From assembly GCA_905197045.1 (NCBI GenBank), contig CAJJXG010000001.1:62001-126000 (forward strand): a DNA stretch of 64,000 bases, read 5' to 3'. Positions 8,034 through 16,607 of the stretch are shown in pieces; the stretch's first letter is position 1; each line of letters begins with the position of its first letter. Source of the stretch: an uncultured Caryophanales bacterium. Lineage in GTDB: Bacteria; Bacillota_I; Bacilli_A; RFN20; CAG-826. The position numbers were made by a program, and so were the translations under genes. The notes below the pieces were generated by a model. The model worked only from the letters and a program-made list of their open reading frames with translations. It ran no database searches and was not told where the DNA came from.

Positions 8034-9449
8034 TTATTTATTTCCCATTAATTCTTCATCGATTGCTTTCGCAGCATGTTTTCCTGCACCCATTGCAAGA
8101 ATAACTGTTGCAGCACCAGTAACAGCATCGCCACCAGCATAAACGTGATCTCTAGAGGTTAATCCAGATTCACCTTTTGTAATAATACAACCGTGTGAAT
8201 TTGTTTCAAGTCCTTCAGTTGTATGTTTGATTAATGGGTTTGGAGTTGTTCCGATTGCATCAATTACACAATCAACTTCAATCTCTCTATATTCGCCAGT
8301 TCCAACTGGTCTTCTTCTTCCGCTAGCGTCAGGTTCGCCAAGTTCCATCTTTTCAACTTTCATTTTGGCAACAAGTCCAGTTTCCTTATCGCCAATTAAT
8401 TCAACAGGGTTGTTTAAAAGTTGGAAATCAACACCTTCTTCCATAGCGTGTTCAACTTCTTCTTTTCTTGCTGGAAGTTCTTCAAGACTTCTACGATAAA
8501 CAATATAAACATGTTCTGCACCAAGTCTTAAAGCGCATCTTGCAGCATCCATTGCAACGTTTCCGCCACCAACAACTGCAACATTTTTTGCATGTTCAAT
8601 AGGTGTATCACTATCATCTCTATAAGCTTTCATTAAGTTTGTTCTGGTTAAGTATTCATTAGCTGAATAAACACCTTTAAGGTTTTCACCAGGAATACCT
8701 AAAAATCTTGGTAAACCAGCACCACTTCCGATAAAGACAGCTTCAAAATGATATTCCTTTAATAATTCATCGATAGTAATGACTCTACCAATGACCATAT
8801 TTGTTTCTACTTTAACGCCTAAAGCCTTAAGTCCATCAACTTCTTTTTGAACAATTGATTTTGGTAATCTGAATTCAGGAATTCCATATACTAAAACACC
8901 ACCTGCTAAGTGTAATGCTTCAAAAACAGTGACATCATATCCTTTTTTAGCAAGATCGCCTGCACATGTTAATCCAGAAGGGCCAGAACCAATGACTGCA
9001 ACTTTATGTCCATTTGGAGTAGGTTTTTTAATTTCTCCTTTAAAATTAGCATTGTGCCAATCAGCAACAAATCTTTCAAGACGTCCAATAGCAACTGGTT
9101 CACTTCCAGGTCTTAAACCTCTTGTACATTTCATTTCACATTGAGTTTCTTGAGGACAAACTCTACCACAAACTGCTGGTAAAGAACTTGATTCAGAAAT
9201 AATTTCATAAGCCTTTTCAAAATTACCTAAAGCAACTTCGTGAATAAAATCTGGAATATTAATATTGACTGGACAATGAGCAACACATGGTTTATTTGGG
9301 CAACCTAAGCATCTTTTTGCTTCGTCAATTGCCATTTCAGCAGTATATCCTTCAGCAACTTCTTTGAAGTTATGAGCTCTTACTTTTGGATCTTGAGATG
9401 GCATTGGATTTTTCTTAGGAGCCATGTTTGGTTTATATTCTTTATACAT
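8034..9449 (-). CDS. nfnB: NfnB, large subunit of NADH-dependent ferredoxin:NADP+ oxidoreductase
   Basis: This 471-residue flavoprotein is of the GltD/NfnB type. The N-terminus (about 45-105) has two cysteine clusters for [4Fe-4S] centres (CLGCPNKPCVAHCP and CGRVCPQETQCEMKC). It is followed by an FAD-binding GSGPSGL motif near residue 153 and an NADP-binding GGGNVAMDAARC motif near 290. With NfnA it forms the cytoplasmic electron-bifurcating transhydrogenase, which couples NADH and reduced ferredoxin oxidation to NADPH formation in fermenting anaerobes. The alternative, a glutamate synthase small subunit, is less likely because the partner gene directly upstream (2-nt gap) is NfnA-like and no gltB is near. 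The operon ends at the terminator at 7979-8010. Confidence 0.9.
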   Translation of the reverse strand: MYKEYKPNMAPKKNPMPSQDPKVRAHNFKEVAEGYTAEMAIDEAKRCLGCPNKPCVAHCPVNINIPDFIHEVALGNFEKAYEIISESSSLPAVCGRVCPQETQCEMKCTRGLRPGSEPVAIGRLERFVADWHNANFKGEIKKPTPNGHKVAVIGSGPSGLTCAGDLAKKGYDVTVFEALHLAGGVLVYGIPEFRLPKSIVQKEVDGLKALGVKVETNMVIGRVITIDELLKEYHFEAVFIGSGAGLPRFLGIPGENLKGVYSANEYLTRTNLMKAYRDDSDTPIEHAKNVAVVGGGNVAMDAARCALRLGAEHVYIVYRRSLEELPARKEEVEHAMEEGVDFQLLNNPVELIGDKETGLVAKMKVEKMELGEPDASGRRRPVGTGEYREIEVDCVIDAIGTTPNPLIKHTTEGLETNSHGCIITKGESGLTSRDHVYAGGDAVTGAATVILAMGAGKHAAKAIDEELMGNK

Positions 9450-9451
9450 AA

Positions 9452-10300
9452 TTATTTAGCCTCCTTTTTGAAAAGATTGCATTTTGCTTCTTCATAAGCT
9501 TTCTTTTCAAATGCTTTATACATTGTGCCTCTTTGCATTGCTTCATCAAAATCAACTTTATAAGCATCAAAATCAGGACCATCAACACAAGCAAACTTTG
9601 TTTCACCGCCGACTGTAAGTCTGCAGCATCCACACATACCAGTGCCATCAATCATAATTGGGTTCATAGAACAAACACATTCTGGAACGCCATATTTTTT
9701 ACAGCACTCAGTAACAAATTTCATCATAATGACAGGTCCAATACAAATTACTTTGTCAAATTTTGTTCCTTCAGAAAGAAGTTTTTCAAGTGGTACAACA
9801 ACATTACCTTTGTTTCCATTGCTTCCATCATCAGTCATCTCAATGTATTTTCCTGGGGCAGCGGCTGAAAATTCATCATGCAAAATAATTAAATCTTTAT
9901 TTCTAAAACCAGCAATTGCTGTAACATCTTTGCCTTCATCGTGGAATGCTTTTGCAATAGGATAAGCAATAGCGGTTCCAAGACCTCCACCAACAACACA
10001 AACCTTTTCGCCAGTTAATTCAGTTGGGCGGCCAAGTGGTCCAACAAAGTCATGTAAGCAATCTCCAACTTCTAATTGATTTAGTTTAAATGTTGAAGCA
10101 CCAACTATTTGGAAAATAATAGTGACAGTTCCTTTTTCTCTATCATATCCACCAACAGTTAAAGGTATTCTTTCTCCCATTTCATCAACTCTTAAAATGA
10201 TAAATTGTCCTGGTTGTGCTTTTTTAGCGACAGCTGGGGCTTCAATTTCAAGTAAGGTTTCAGTAGGATTGAATACGTGTTTTCTAACGATCTTATACAT
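9452..10300 (-). CDS. nfnA: NfnA, small subunit of NADH-dependent ferredoxin:NADP+ oxidoreductase
   Basis: This 282-residue protein is related to ferredoxin-NADP reductase. It has an FAD-binding beta-barrel (residues 1-95, with IPLTVGGYD), an NAD-binding segment (VCVVGGGLGTAIAYP, about 105-120) and a C-terminal [2Fe-2S] site in DGTGMCGCCR...FACVDGP. The Asp plus three Cys at this site match the ligand set described for NfnA. It supplies the flavin and NADH side of the bifurcating enzyme. AGGAG precedes the ATG. The gene lies immediately upstream of nfnB, the order usual for this pair. The older family name is sulfide dehydrogenase beta subunit. Confidence 0.9.
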   Translation of the reverse strand: MYKIVRKHVFNPTETLLEIEAPAVAKKAQPGQFIILRVDEMGERIPLTVGGYDREKGTVTIIFQIVGASTFKLNQLEVGDCLHDFVGPLGRPTELTGEKVCVVGGGLGTAIAYPIAKAFHDEGKDVTAIAGFRNKDLIILHDEFSAAAPGKYIEMTDDGSNGNKGNVVVPLEKLLSEGTKFDKVICIGPVIMMKFVTECCKKYGVPECVCSMNPIMIDGTGMCGCCRLTVGGETKFACVDGPDFDAYKVDFDEAMQRGTMYKAFEKKAYEEAKCNLFKKEAK

Positions 10301-10410
10301 AATCCTTATTTCTCCTTTTTACGTTAAAAGTATAGTATTTTAGGTTTGAAAAATAAATATTTTGTCTACTATTTCTTTAATTTTATAAATTAAAGAATGG
10401 TTATATTAAT

Positions 10411-10662
10411 TTAACCTTTAAGACCTCTAGCTTGGCGATCCATATCTTCTACGACAATATCATAAATCTCGCCAAGACTTGCACAATATTCAAGGACCTT
10501 CCAAGGTTCATTGGTGTGATAATGAATTTTTATTAAAGTATCATCACCAACAGCTAATAAGCAATCTCCTTTAAAATGAGTATTAAAATACTCGTTAATA
10601 GCTTCTTCACTTAAATTTTTACCTTCAATTAAAAGTTGTGTGTCATATCTAAATTCAATCAT
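10411..10662 (-). CDS. Stand-alone FakA/DAK-type middle domain
   Basis: These 83 residues match only one domain of the fatty-acid kinase FakA (YloV) and related DAK proteins, the part reading FRYDTQLLIEG...GDDTLIKIHYHTNEPWKVLEY...IVVEDM. The kinase (DhaL) domain and the rest of FakA are absent, so it cannot be a kinase by itself. A DegV-family lipid-binding protein, the usual FakA partner (FakB), is encoded 3 kb away. TGGAGG precedes the ATG. It lies 56 nt downstream of a 67-residue unknown gene. The role is unknown; a regulatory subunit of a fatty-acid kinase encoded elsewhere is a guess. Confidence 0.7.
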   Translation of the reverse strand: MIEFRYDTQLLIEGKNLSEEAINEYFNTHFKGDCLLAVGDDTLIKIHYHTNEPWKVLEYCASLGEIYDIVVEDMDRQARGLKG

Positions 10663-10693
10663 TTTTTAGCCTCCAATATATTTGAATTTATAG

Positions 10694-10720
10694 AAAAACC
10701 TTGCAAATCTCTACTATTTT
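10694..10720 (-). repeat. Dispersed 27-nt intergenic motif, copy 2
   Basis: The plus-strand core is CCTTGCAAATCT, followed by CTACTATTTT. It abuts the stop codon of the 67-residue gene (10719-10721). Confidence 0.5.
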
Positions 10721-10922
10721 AATCAACTTTCCTATTTTCATAAAGAGAACAATTAAGCAAGCTTACCGTGTCCATATATAAATCAGAAAAATCTGAATCA
10801 AGATACATTACGATTACTGATTCACTACTTCTTGATACATTTAAAACTCTTGCTATTTTTTCTTCTCCTAAATCGTTTTTTACTAAAACGATATTTCCAA
10901 CTTTAATAGACTTTTTACTCAC
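10719..10922 (-). CDS. Small hypothetical protein
   Basis: This 67-residue protein begins at a GTG codon. Residues 5-45 (VGNIVLVKNDLGEEKIARVL) look like a small beta-barrel of the SH3/KOW type, a guess from the alternation of hydrophobic residues. A GAAG lies about 15 nt upstream, rather far for a ribosome binding site. It is downstream of the alcohol dehydrogenase terminator and upstream of the DAK-type domain gene, probably in one unit with the latter. It could be a wrongly called frame, but the amino-acid make-up looks real. Confidence 0.5.
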   Translation of the reverse strand: MSKKSIKVGNIVLVKNDLGEEKIARVLNVSRSSESVIVMYLDSDFSDLYMDTVSLLNCSLYENRKVD

Positions 10923-10964
10923 TCTTAAATTTTACTTCTTTTGAAAGCTTTTTATCATCAAAAA

Positions 10965-10987
10965 AGTGCTAGATTTTATCTAGCACT
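10965..10987 (-). terminator. Intrinsic terminator after the alcohol dehydrogenase gene
   Basis: The arms AGTGCTAGAT and ATCTAGCACT form a 10-bp stem with a 3-nt loop. It is followed by TTTTTT on the minus strand. Confidence 0.9.
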
Positions 10988-11010
10988 CATATTTCTTACA
11001 ATAAATTTTA

Positions 11011-12195
11011 TTAGAATTTATATGGTTTATTGTAATAGCAGCATTCAAAGAGATCTGCCATCTTTTCATCATCGATTGGGTTTGGGTTACTTCCAGTACA
11101 TGCATCACCAACTGCGTTGTGAGCAATTGTCTTAAGTTTTTCTTTGAATTCTTTTTCGTTAACACCGAATTCTTGCATGGATTGTGGAATACCTAATAAA
11201 TGATTTAATTCGTGTAATCTGTTGATTAAACCTTGTGTTTGTTCTCTTGCTGTTTCGCCTTCAATACCTAATGTTTGAGCGATTTGAGCATATCTATCTC
11301 TTGCTCTTTCATTGTTTGCATTGTATTCGATAACGTGTGGGAGATACATTGCATTAGCACATCCGTGTGGAATATGACCAGTTGAGAATGCAGCACCAGT
11401 CTTGTGAGCCATACTGTGGACAATACCAAGTAAAGCATTTGAGAAAGCCATACCAGCTAAGCATTGTGCATAGTGCATTTCTTCTCTACCTTTTCCATTA
11501 GGATTGTTATATGAATCAACTAATGATGTGTTGATCATTTTGATTGCTTTAAGAGCTAATGGATCAGTGAATGGTGTAGCAAGTGTTGAGACATAAGCTT
11601 CGATAGCATGTGTCATAGCATCCATACCGGTGAAAGCGACTTGTTTTTGTGGTAAGCCTCTAACGATATCTGGATCAACAATTGCGACATCTGGTGTAAT
11701 TTCAAAGTCTGCTAATGGATATTTAATACCTTTTGCATAATCAGTAATGACTGAGAAAGCTGTAACTTCAGTTGCAGTTCCACTAGTTGATGGAATAGCA
11801 CAGAATCTTGCTTTTTCTCTTAAGTGTGGGAAAGAGAATGGTGTGCAAAGTGTTTCAAATGTGGTATCTGGATGTTCATAGAATGCCCACATAGCTTTTG
11901 CAGCATCAATTGGAGATCCTCCACCGATAGCAACGATCCAATCTGGTTGGAATTTTCTCATTGCTTCTGCACCTTTCATAACTGTTTCAATTGATGGATC
12001 TGGTTCAACACCTTCAAATGTTTCAACTTCAAATCCTGCTTCTTTTAAGTACTTAACTGTTTTGTCTAAGAAGCCGCTTGCTTTCATAGAGTGACCGCCA
12101 GTAACGACGATAGCTTTTTTACCTTTTAATGATTTTAATTCTGCTAAGGAACCGCATCCATAGTAGATATCTCTAGGTAATGTAAATCTTGCCAT
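11011..12195 (-). CDS. Iron-containing alcohol dehydrogenase
   Basis: This 394-residue cytoplasmic enzyme of the group III (iron-type) alcohol dehydrogenases reduces aldehydes to alcohols with NAD(P)H in fermentation. It has the nucleotide-binding GGGSPIDAAKAM motif (about 95-106) and GTATEVTAFSV. The metal site comprises the Asp/His of FTGMDAMTHAIEAY and the histidines of GIVHSMAHKTGAAF and GHIPHG. The sequence resembles butanol and 1,3-propanediol dehydrogenases; the substrate cannot be told from sequence. GGAGG precedes the ATG. The gene is monocistronic between two terminators. A weak Rex-like half-site lies upstream (12249-12266) but is poor. Confidence 0.93.
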   Translation of the reverse strand: MARFTLPRDIYYGCGSLAELKSLKGKKAIVVTGGHSMKASGFLDKTVKYLKEAGFEVETFEGVEPDPSIETVMKGAEAMRKFQPDWIVAIGGGSPIDAAKAMWAFYEHPDTTFETLCTPFSFPHLREKARFCAIPSTSGTATEVTAFSVITDYAKGIKYPLADFEITPDVAIVDPDIVRGLPQKQVAFTGMDAMTHAIEAYVSTLATPFTDPLALKAIKMINTSLVDSYNNPNGKGREEMHYAQCLAGMAFSNALLGIVHSMAHKTGAAFSTGHIPHGCANAMYLPHVIEYNANNERARDRYAQIAQTLGIEGETAREQTQGLINRLHELNHLLGIPQSMQEFGVNEKEFKEKLKTIAHNAVGDACTGSNPNPIDDEKMADLFECCYYNKPYKF

Positions 12196-12274
12196 AATAT
12201 CCTCCTATAAACCTATTGGCGCTTATATTTTATCAAAGTAGTTTTGATTTGTTAATAAATTAGCGTAAACAAAA

Positions 12275-12300
12275 AATGGTATTTTTTACCAAATACCATT
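12275..12300 (-). terminator. Intrinsic terminator after the macrodomain gene
   Basis: The arms AATGGTATTT and AAATACCATT are complementary. A T-run follows on the minus strand. Confidence 0.85.
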
Positions 12301-12330
12301 CTGTTTATATTTTATTTATAAAATATAAGA

Positions 12331-13239
12331 TTATAGACCAAGAGGTCTTACATCATAATTGAATAAGACTCGATTGATTTTGAAAATATCAAATTCTTTT
12401 TTCTCTAAATAATAAGCGGTAACTAGACCAGACATATCATCTTTTATCGAATCAAAGCCAATTGATTTGATAATCTCAATAAATTCTTCTTTGTTTGCTT
12501 CTAATCCTACAGCTAAAGCGAAGCAAACATTTTTAGTAGGAAGAATATCTTGTAAAGACAAAACCTTATTTAAATCTTCAGGAGTAAAATTACTTCTAAA
12601 AGCTAAATCTTCATCACTTATATTTTTCTTCTTTTGAATTGCTCTAATGGTATTAATAAAAGCCTCGTTACTCTTATTAATAGATTTATATCCTGTATTA
12701 GCGTTTGTCTTAAAGTTATTTAAAATAAACTTAGATAAACGAGTTTGCTCGTCTTCACTGATATTTTCAGGAAAGTTTTTAAATAAAATCATATAAATCT
12801 TAAAATCGCGATGATTCATTAAAAACTTTTTAATTTCATCTTCAGCGATTTCATAGCATTCACGCAAAGGATAATTGAATTCACCGCTTAAAAGAGGAAA
12901 AGCTAAAGTTTTAAAATTGTTATCTAAAGCAATCTTAAATACAGACTGATAAACTTTTCTTAAATTTTTCTCTTCGTCATGTTTTCCATTTATATATATA
13001 GGACCAACGGCATGAATTATAGCTTTAGCGTTAGTTAAATTGAAACTAGGAGTTAATACGGCATGTCCGACATCACAATGGCCGATTTGTTTACAAGCAT
13101 ATGTTAATTCCTTGTCTCCAGCCTTATGAAAAATAGCTCGTCCAACGCCCTCAACCATTTTTAAATTTACATTGCTAGCATTGACAATTGCATCACATTC
13201 AGTAGCAACTAAATCTCCTCTTTTAAAATAAAATGGCAT
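12331..13239 (-). CDS. Macrodomain protein with C-terminal helical domain
   Basis: Residues 1-170 form a macrodomain: RGDLVATECDAIVNASN binds the adenine end of ADP-ribose, with the VGRAIFHKAG and HAVGPIY motifs following. Such domains remove or bind ADP-ribose or O-acetyl-ADP-ribose. Residues 185-302 form a separate helical domain that I have seen fused to macrodomains in other Firmicutes but cannot name. The start is the ATG with AGGAGA 5 nt upstream; a start 48 nt earlier is unlikely. The gene is divergent from degV, and a 23-bp inverted repeat lies in the shared promoter region. No toxin or ADP-ribosyltransferase partner is adjacent. Confidence 0.88.
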   Translation of the reverse strand: MPFYFKRGDLVATECDAIVNASNVNLKMVEGVGRAIFHKAGDKELTYACKQIGHCDVGHAVLTPSFNLTNAKAIIHAVGPIYINGKHDEEKNLRKVYQSVFKIALDNNFKTLAFPLLSGEFNYPLRECYEIAEDEIKKFLMNHRDFKIYMILFKNFPENISEDEQTRLSKFILNNFKTNANTGYKSINKSNEAFINTIRAIQKKKNISDEDLAFRSNFTPEDLNKVLSLQDILPTKNVCFALAVGLEANKEEFIEIIKSIGFDSIKDDMSGLVTAYYLEKKEFDIFKINRVLFNYDVRPLGL

Positions 13240-13329
13240 ATTACTCTCCTTTTGCTCGCAAAAATTATAGCAATTGTAAACACTCAATTAAATACAGTTT
13301 TTTCTAAAATAAACCGATTTAAAGACTTT

Positions 13330-13352
13330 AATCTAGTTTTCTATACTAGATT
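13330..13352. promoter_or_regulatory. Inverted repeat between divergent macrodomain and degV genes
   Basis: The arms AATCTAGT and ACTAGATT are separated by 7 nt. It may be an operator, or a weak hairpin in the degV leader. Confidence 0.35.
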
Positions 13353-13402
13353 TATCTTTCTTTTTTGTTATGCTAAACTCATTTTCATGGAGGTTATATC
13401 TC

Positions 13403-14266
13403 ATGAAAATTGCAATTGTTACTGACGATAACGCAGGCTTTACAAAAGAGGAAGCGAGCAAATATAACATCTTTATTGTTAAGATGCCTGTAATCATCAA
13501 TGGTGAAACTAGATTTCAAGGCGAATCACTTAGTGAAGATGAATTTTATAGATTATTAGAGAGTGATGCTGAAGTTCACACTTCTCAACCAGCACCTGGT
13601 CAACTTTTAGAATTATGGGATGAATTATTAAAGAGTTATGATCAGGTCATTCAAATACCAATGAGCAGCGGGTTGAGTGAAGAATGCAATAACGCAAAAA
13701 GTTTAGCACAATCTTATCCAGGTAAAGTTTATATAGTTGATAACCATAGAATCAGTGTTACATTAAAAGAAGCTGTTCGCGATGCTATTAAACTTGTTAA
13801 AGAAGGAAAAAACGCCGAAGAGATTGTCGAAATCCTTGAAAGAGAAGCTCACGAATCAACTATTTACATCATGGTTAACACTTTAAAATATCTTAAAAAA
13901 GGTGGAAGAGTTACTCCAGCTGGTGCTGCTTTAGGATCAGCTTTACATTTAAAACCAGTTTTAAGTATTTTTGGTGAAAAATTAGATGCTTACAAAAAAG
14001 CAATTGGTACTAAAAAAGCTAAGCAAATATTAATCGATGCTATAAAACACGATTTAGAAAATAAATTTAAATCTACTCCAAAAGATAAATTAGTCTTGGC
14101 TATTGCTTATAGTCATAACTATGATGAAGCAGTCGAATTTAGAAAAGAAGTAAGTGCCGCTTTAAATGTTAAAGAAGAAGATATTGAAATGAATCCACTT
14201 TCTTTATCTATTGGAACACACGTTGGTCCTGGCATTTTAGCTTGTGCTCTTAGTAAAACTATTTAA
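13403..14266 (+). CDS. degV: DegV-family fatty-acid-binding protein (FakB-like)
   Basis: This 287-residue DegV-fold cytoplasmic protein binds a fatty acid and presents it to the kinase FakA. Family motifs are IAIVTDDNAGF at the N-terminus, TSQPAPGQ near residue 60, SGLSEECNNA near 90 and LKYLKKGGRV near 165. The start is the ATG with GGAGG upstream; an in-frame ATG 33 nt earlier lies before that site. The last 8 nt overlap the convergent gene. No fakA is adjacent, although a lone FakA-type domain lies 3 kb away. Confidence 0.92.
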   Translation: MKIAIVTDDNAGFTKEEASKYNIFIVKMPVIINGETRFQGESLSEDEFYRLLESDAEVHTSQPAPGQLLELWDELLKSYDQVIQIPMSSGLSEECNNAKSLAQSYPGKVYIVDNHRISVTLKEAVRDAIKLVKEGKNAEEIVEILEREAHESTIYIMVNTLKYLKKGGRVTPAGAALGSALHLKPVLSIFGEKLDAYKKAIGTKKAKQILIDAIKHDLENKFKSTPKDKLVLAIAYSHNYDEAVEFRKEVSAALNVKEEDIEMNPLSLSIGTHVGPGILACALSKTI

Positions 14267-15662
14267 TTTTAAAGTATTTAAATTTGTCGTCTTCTGATAA
14301 ATAAGTTGCTTTGAGCCTTTCAATTAAAGAAAGGCTCTTTTTGTTTTCCTTGAATGATTTTATTTTAAAATAATTGACTTTTACAACGTTTTTAAGGTAA
14401 TTTAATACATTTTTAGTAGATAAATAGGCAATATTTAGTCCTTCAAATTCAGCAAAAAGTCGGTATCCTATTTCACAAGAATTATCATTTTCTAAATTAT
14501 AAGCAACTACTTCTCCTGCTAACTTATCTTTAAAATAAATTGCAAAGACAAATGAAGTTTTCTCTTTTAAATCTTTTAATTGCCCATTATAAAAATAACT
14601 ACCATCAGGAGTTTCGTTTTCTAATAAATCATTTTTATAGTCATACCCCCAATACTTATTTCTTTTTTCGTCTTTATTTAATAAAGCATATTTTTCTTTA
14701 TCGCTTTCTTTTAAAGGGCCTACTTCTAAATCATCATTTATTTTTATATGTGGAATTTGAGTTAATAAATCTAAATTATTATCGACGATAAATAAATATT
14801 TATCGTTCATAAAGATAGGATGATATTCCTCTTTTGAATATCTTAATCCAGGATCTCCAGAATCATCTTCTCGATTAATATATTTATATTTACCAAGAAA
14901 CATTTTAGCGATTTGGTTTACTAAATAAGGATAAATTCCTTCATATTCTCTCAAGGCTTTTTCGATATGATCATAAATTAAATCGTTTTTAAATTCTAAA
15001 ATTGTAAAACCAATTATTTTATTTCCATCTAAAAGCATAAAAGCCTTAAGACCAAGTTTTAAGTAAACATCTAGTAGTTTATAAGTAATTTGTTGTTCAA
15101 ACTCTCCTTCTTTAGAATGGAAAACTTTTTCTTTTTTAAACTCATCTAAAAATTCTTTTAACTTTGGAATGTCGTTTTCTTTAACTTCTTCTAATTTTAC
15201 ATCAGGATAAAGCTTTTCAAATCGCTTTACATGGTGTCTTTTACTTGCGTATTTATTACCTTTTAAATAAGCTAAGTCTTCAACTAAATAAATATAATCA
15301 CTCCATGTTCTTTCATAAAAATAATGTGAATGAGGCAGCATTTTGTTTAAAAACTGAGCTTCTTCTTGAGTAAGGTTACAAAGTTCAAATGTTTCATCAT
15401 TAGAATTATTAAAATAGTCATCAAATATGAGATACAAATTTTCATATTTTTTAATTAGCGGAAGATAATAACAATAATTATTAAAAGAATAATAAGCTTT
15501 AATAAAAGCGTCATTATCAAAGAAAGCTATTTTTGTTTGAAGTTCATCGCGCCAAGAATATAAAACTTCAAGGGAATAATCCGAACCTATTTTTGAAGGC
15601 TTATATAAATAATCTTTAATTTTAATTACTTTATCTAAATCTACTTTTTCAAAAGAAAGCAT
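14259..15662 (-). CDS. DUF2156 - GNAT acyltransferase fusion
   Basis: This 467-residue soluble protein has two parts. Residues 1-295 resemble DUF2156, the GNAT-like domain also found at the C-terminus of the lysylphosphatidylglycerol synthase MprF; typical segments are KRHHVKRFEKLYPD and YPYLVNQIAKMFLG. Residues 305-467 look like a standard GNAT acetyltransferase, with AGEVVAYNLENDNSCEIGYR and a late NKKSLSLIERL segment. The membrane part of MprF is absent. The substrate is unknown; transfer of an acyl or aminoacyl group is likely for the family. AAGG precedes the ATG. It follows the HAD gene by 3 nt, so the two are one operon. Confidence 0.8.
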   Translation of the reverse strand: MLSFEKVDLDKVIKIKDYLYKPSKIGSDYSLEVLYSWRDELQTKIAFFDNDAFIKAYYSFNNYCYYLPLIKKYENLYLIFDDYFNNSNDETFELCNLTQEEAQFLNKMLPHSHYFYERTWSDYIYLVEDLAYLKGNKYASKRHHVKRFEKLYPDVKLEEVKENDIPKLKEFLDEFKKEKVFHSKEGEFEQQITYKLLDVYLKLGLKAFMLLDGNKIIGFTILEFKNDLIYDHIEKALREYEGIYPYLVNQIAKMFLGKYKYINREDDSGDPGLRYSKEEYHPIFMNDKYLFIVDNNLDLLTQIPHIKINDDLEVGPLKESDKEKYALLNKDEKRNKYWGYDYKNDLLENETPDGSYFYNGQLKDLKEKTSFVFAIYFKDKLAGEVVAYNLENDNSCEIGYRLFAEFEGLNIAYLSTKNVLNYLKNVVKVNYFKIKSFKENKKSLSLIERLKATYLSEDDKFKYFKIK

Positions 15663-15665
15663 AAA

Positions 15666-16472
15666 TTACCTTACAAAGTGCTCAAAAGCATAAAGAATTC
15701 CGTCTTCATCGACGTTTTTAGTAATAAATTTAGCAACTTCTTTACATTCTTTTGAAGCATTACCCATTGCCACGCCATTAAATCTTTTAAGCATTCCAAC
15801 ATCATTTCCACTATCACCAAATGTGTAAATATCTTTTTCATCAATTTTTAAATAATCTCTTAAAAATTCAACTCCACAAGCCTTATCACTATTTTTATTA
15901 ATAAACTCAATAAAAAATTCAGAAGTTCTTACGATATTAAACTTTGCCTTTTCTTCAATAGTGATTTCTTTCTCATCAAAATTTTTGCTTCTTCTAGGAA
16001 AAGAGGCAATCATAAACTTTAAAATTTCATAATCATCAGGTAATGGATTTTTCTTTAAATTAATCCCTTTAAAATCGCCGTTATGTTTTTCTTCAGCACT
16101 TATCCAAAAGTTTCTTTTTAAATAACCAATGTGATGATTTGTATAACAATAAATCTTAGAAGCTCTATTTTTGAAAATCTTAGGGTGATTCAATACAAAA
16201 TCGTAATACTCTTTTATCTTAATTCCACATTTATAGAGAACATTCCCATTTATGTCAGTAACTAAACTTCCGTTAGCACAAAGTAAAAATTTCTTCCCTT
16301 CATCTAATTGATTAAAAATTTGAATTATCCCAGCATATGGTCTTCCACTTGCAATAGCAACCACATCGCCTCTTTTTAAAATCTCGTTTAATTTGTTCTT
16401 TAATTTTTCTTCTAATTCAATCTTTCGGTTGTGAATTAAGGTGCCATCAATATCAAATACAAAAAGTTTCAT
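15666..16472 (-). CDS. HAD-superfamily (Cof-type) phosphatase
   Basis: This 268-residue HAD hydrolase of the Cof/IIB type dephosphorylates sugar phosphates or nucleotides in the cytoplasm. Motif I is FVFDIDGTLI at the start, motif II is IASGRPYAG, and motif IV is YTFGDSGNDVGML. The start is the ATG just before motif I; the frame is open for 75 nt upstream but conserved family sequence begins here. There is no ribosome binding site, and TATAAT (16482-16487) ends 9 nt before the ATG, so the mRNA may be nearly leaderless. It is divergent from the YolD-like gene and is co-transcribed with the downstream DUF2156-GNAT gene. Confidence 0.92.
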   Translation of the reverse strand: MKLFVFDIDGTLIHNRKIELEEKLKNKLNEILKRGDVVAIASGRPYAGIIQIFNQLDEGKKFLLCANGSLVTDINGNVLYKCGIKIKEYYDFVLNHPKIFKNRASKIYCYTNHHIGYLKRNFWISAEEKHNGDFKGINLKKNPLPDDYEILKFMIASFPRRSKNFDEKEITIEEKAKFNIVRTSEFFIEFINKNSDKACGVEFLRDYLKIDEKDIYTFGDSGNDVGMLKRFNGVAMGNASKECKEVAKFITKNVDEDGILYAFEHFVR

Positions 16473-16592
16473 AACGCTATCATTATATCGAAATATTTTA
16501 CTTTTAAAATTAAAACGAAAGATTATTTTGTTGCAAAAGGTTACCATTAAAAAATTAAAATTATAAGTCTAAACTTTTAAAATATTTTGCTT

Positions 16593-16598
16593 TATAAT
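16593..16598 (+). promoter_or_regulatory. -10 box of the YolD-like gene
   Basis: TATAAT lies 9 nt before the ATG. The divergent HAD gene has its own TATAAT at 16482-16487. Both promoters share an upstream TAAAATATTT segment. Confidence 0.5.
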
Positions 16599-16607
16599 TT
16601 TGGGACT

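Noticed and set aside
10373..10397. Palindrome TTCTTTAATTT-N3-AAATTAAAGAA between nfnA and the DAK-type gene
   Set aside because: It is perfect but purely AT-rich. It could be a weak terminator of the DAK-type gene or an operator for nfnAB; there is nothing to decide between them.
12249..12266. Rex-type operator upstream of the alcohol dehydrogenase
   Set aside because: TTGTTAA-N4-TTAGCGT has only one good half-site; no Rex gene is in the window.
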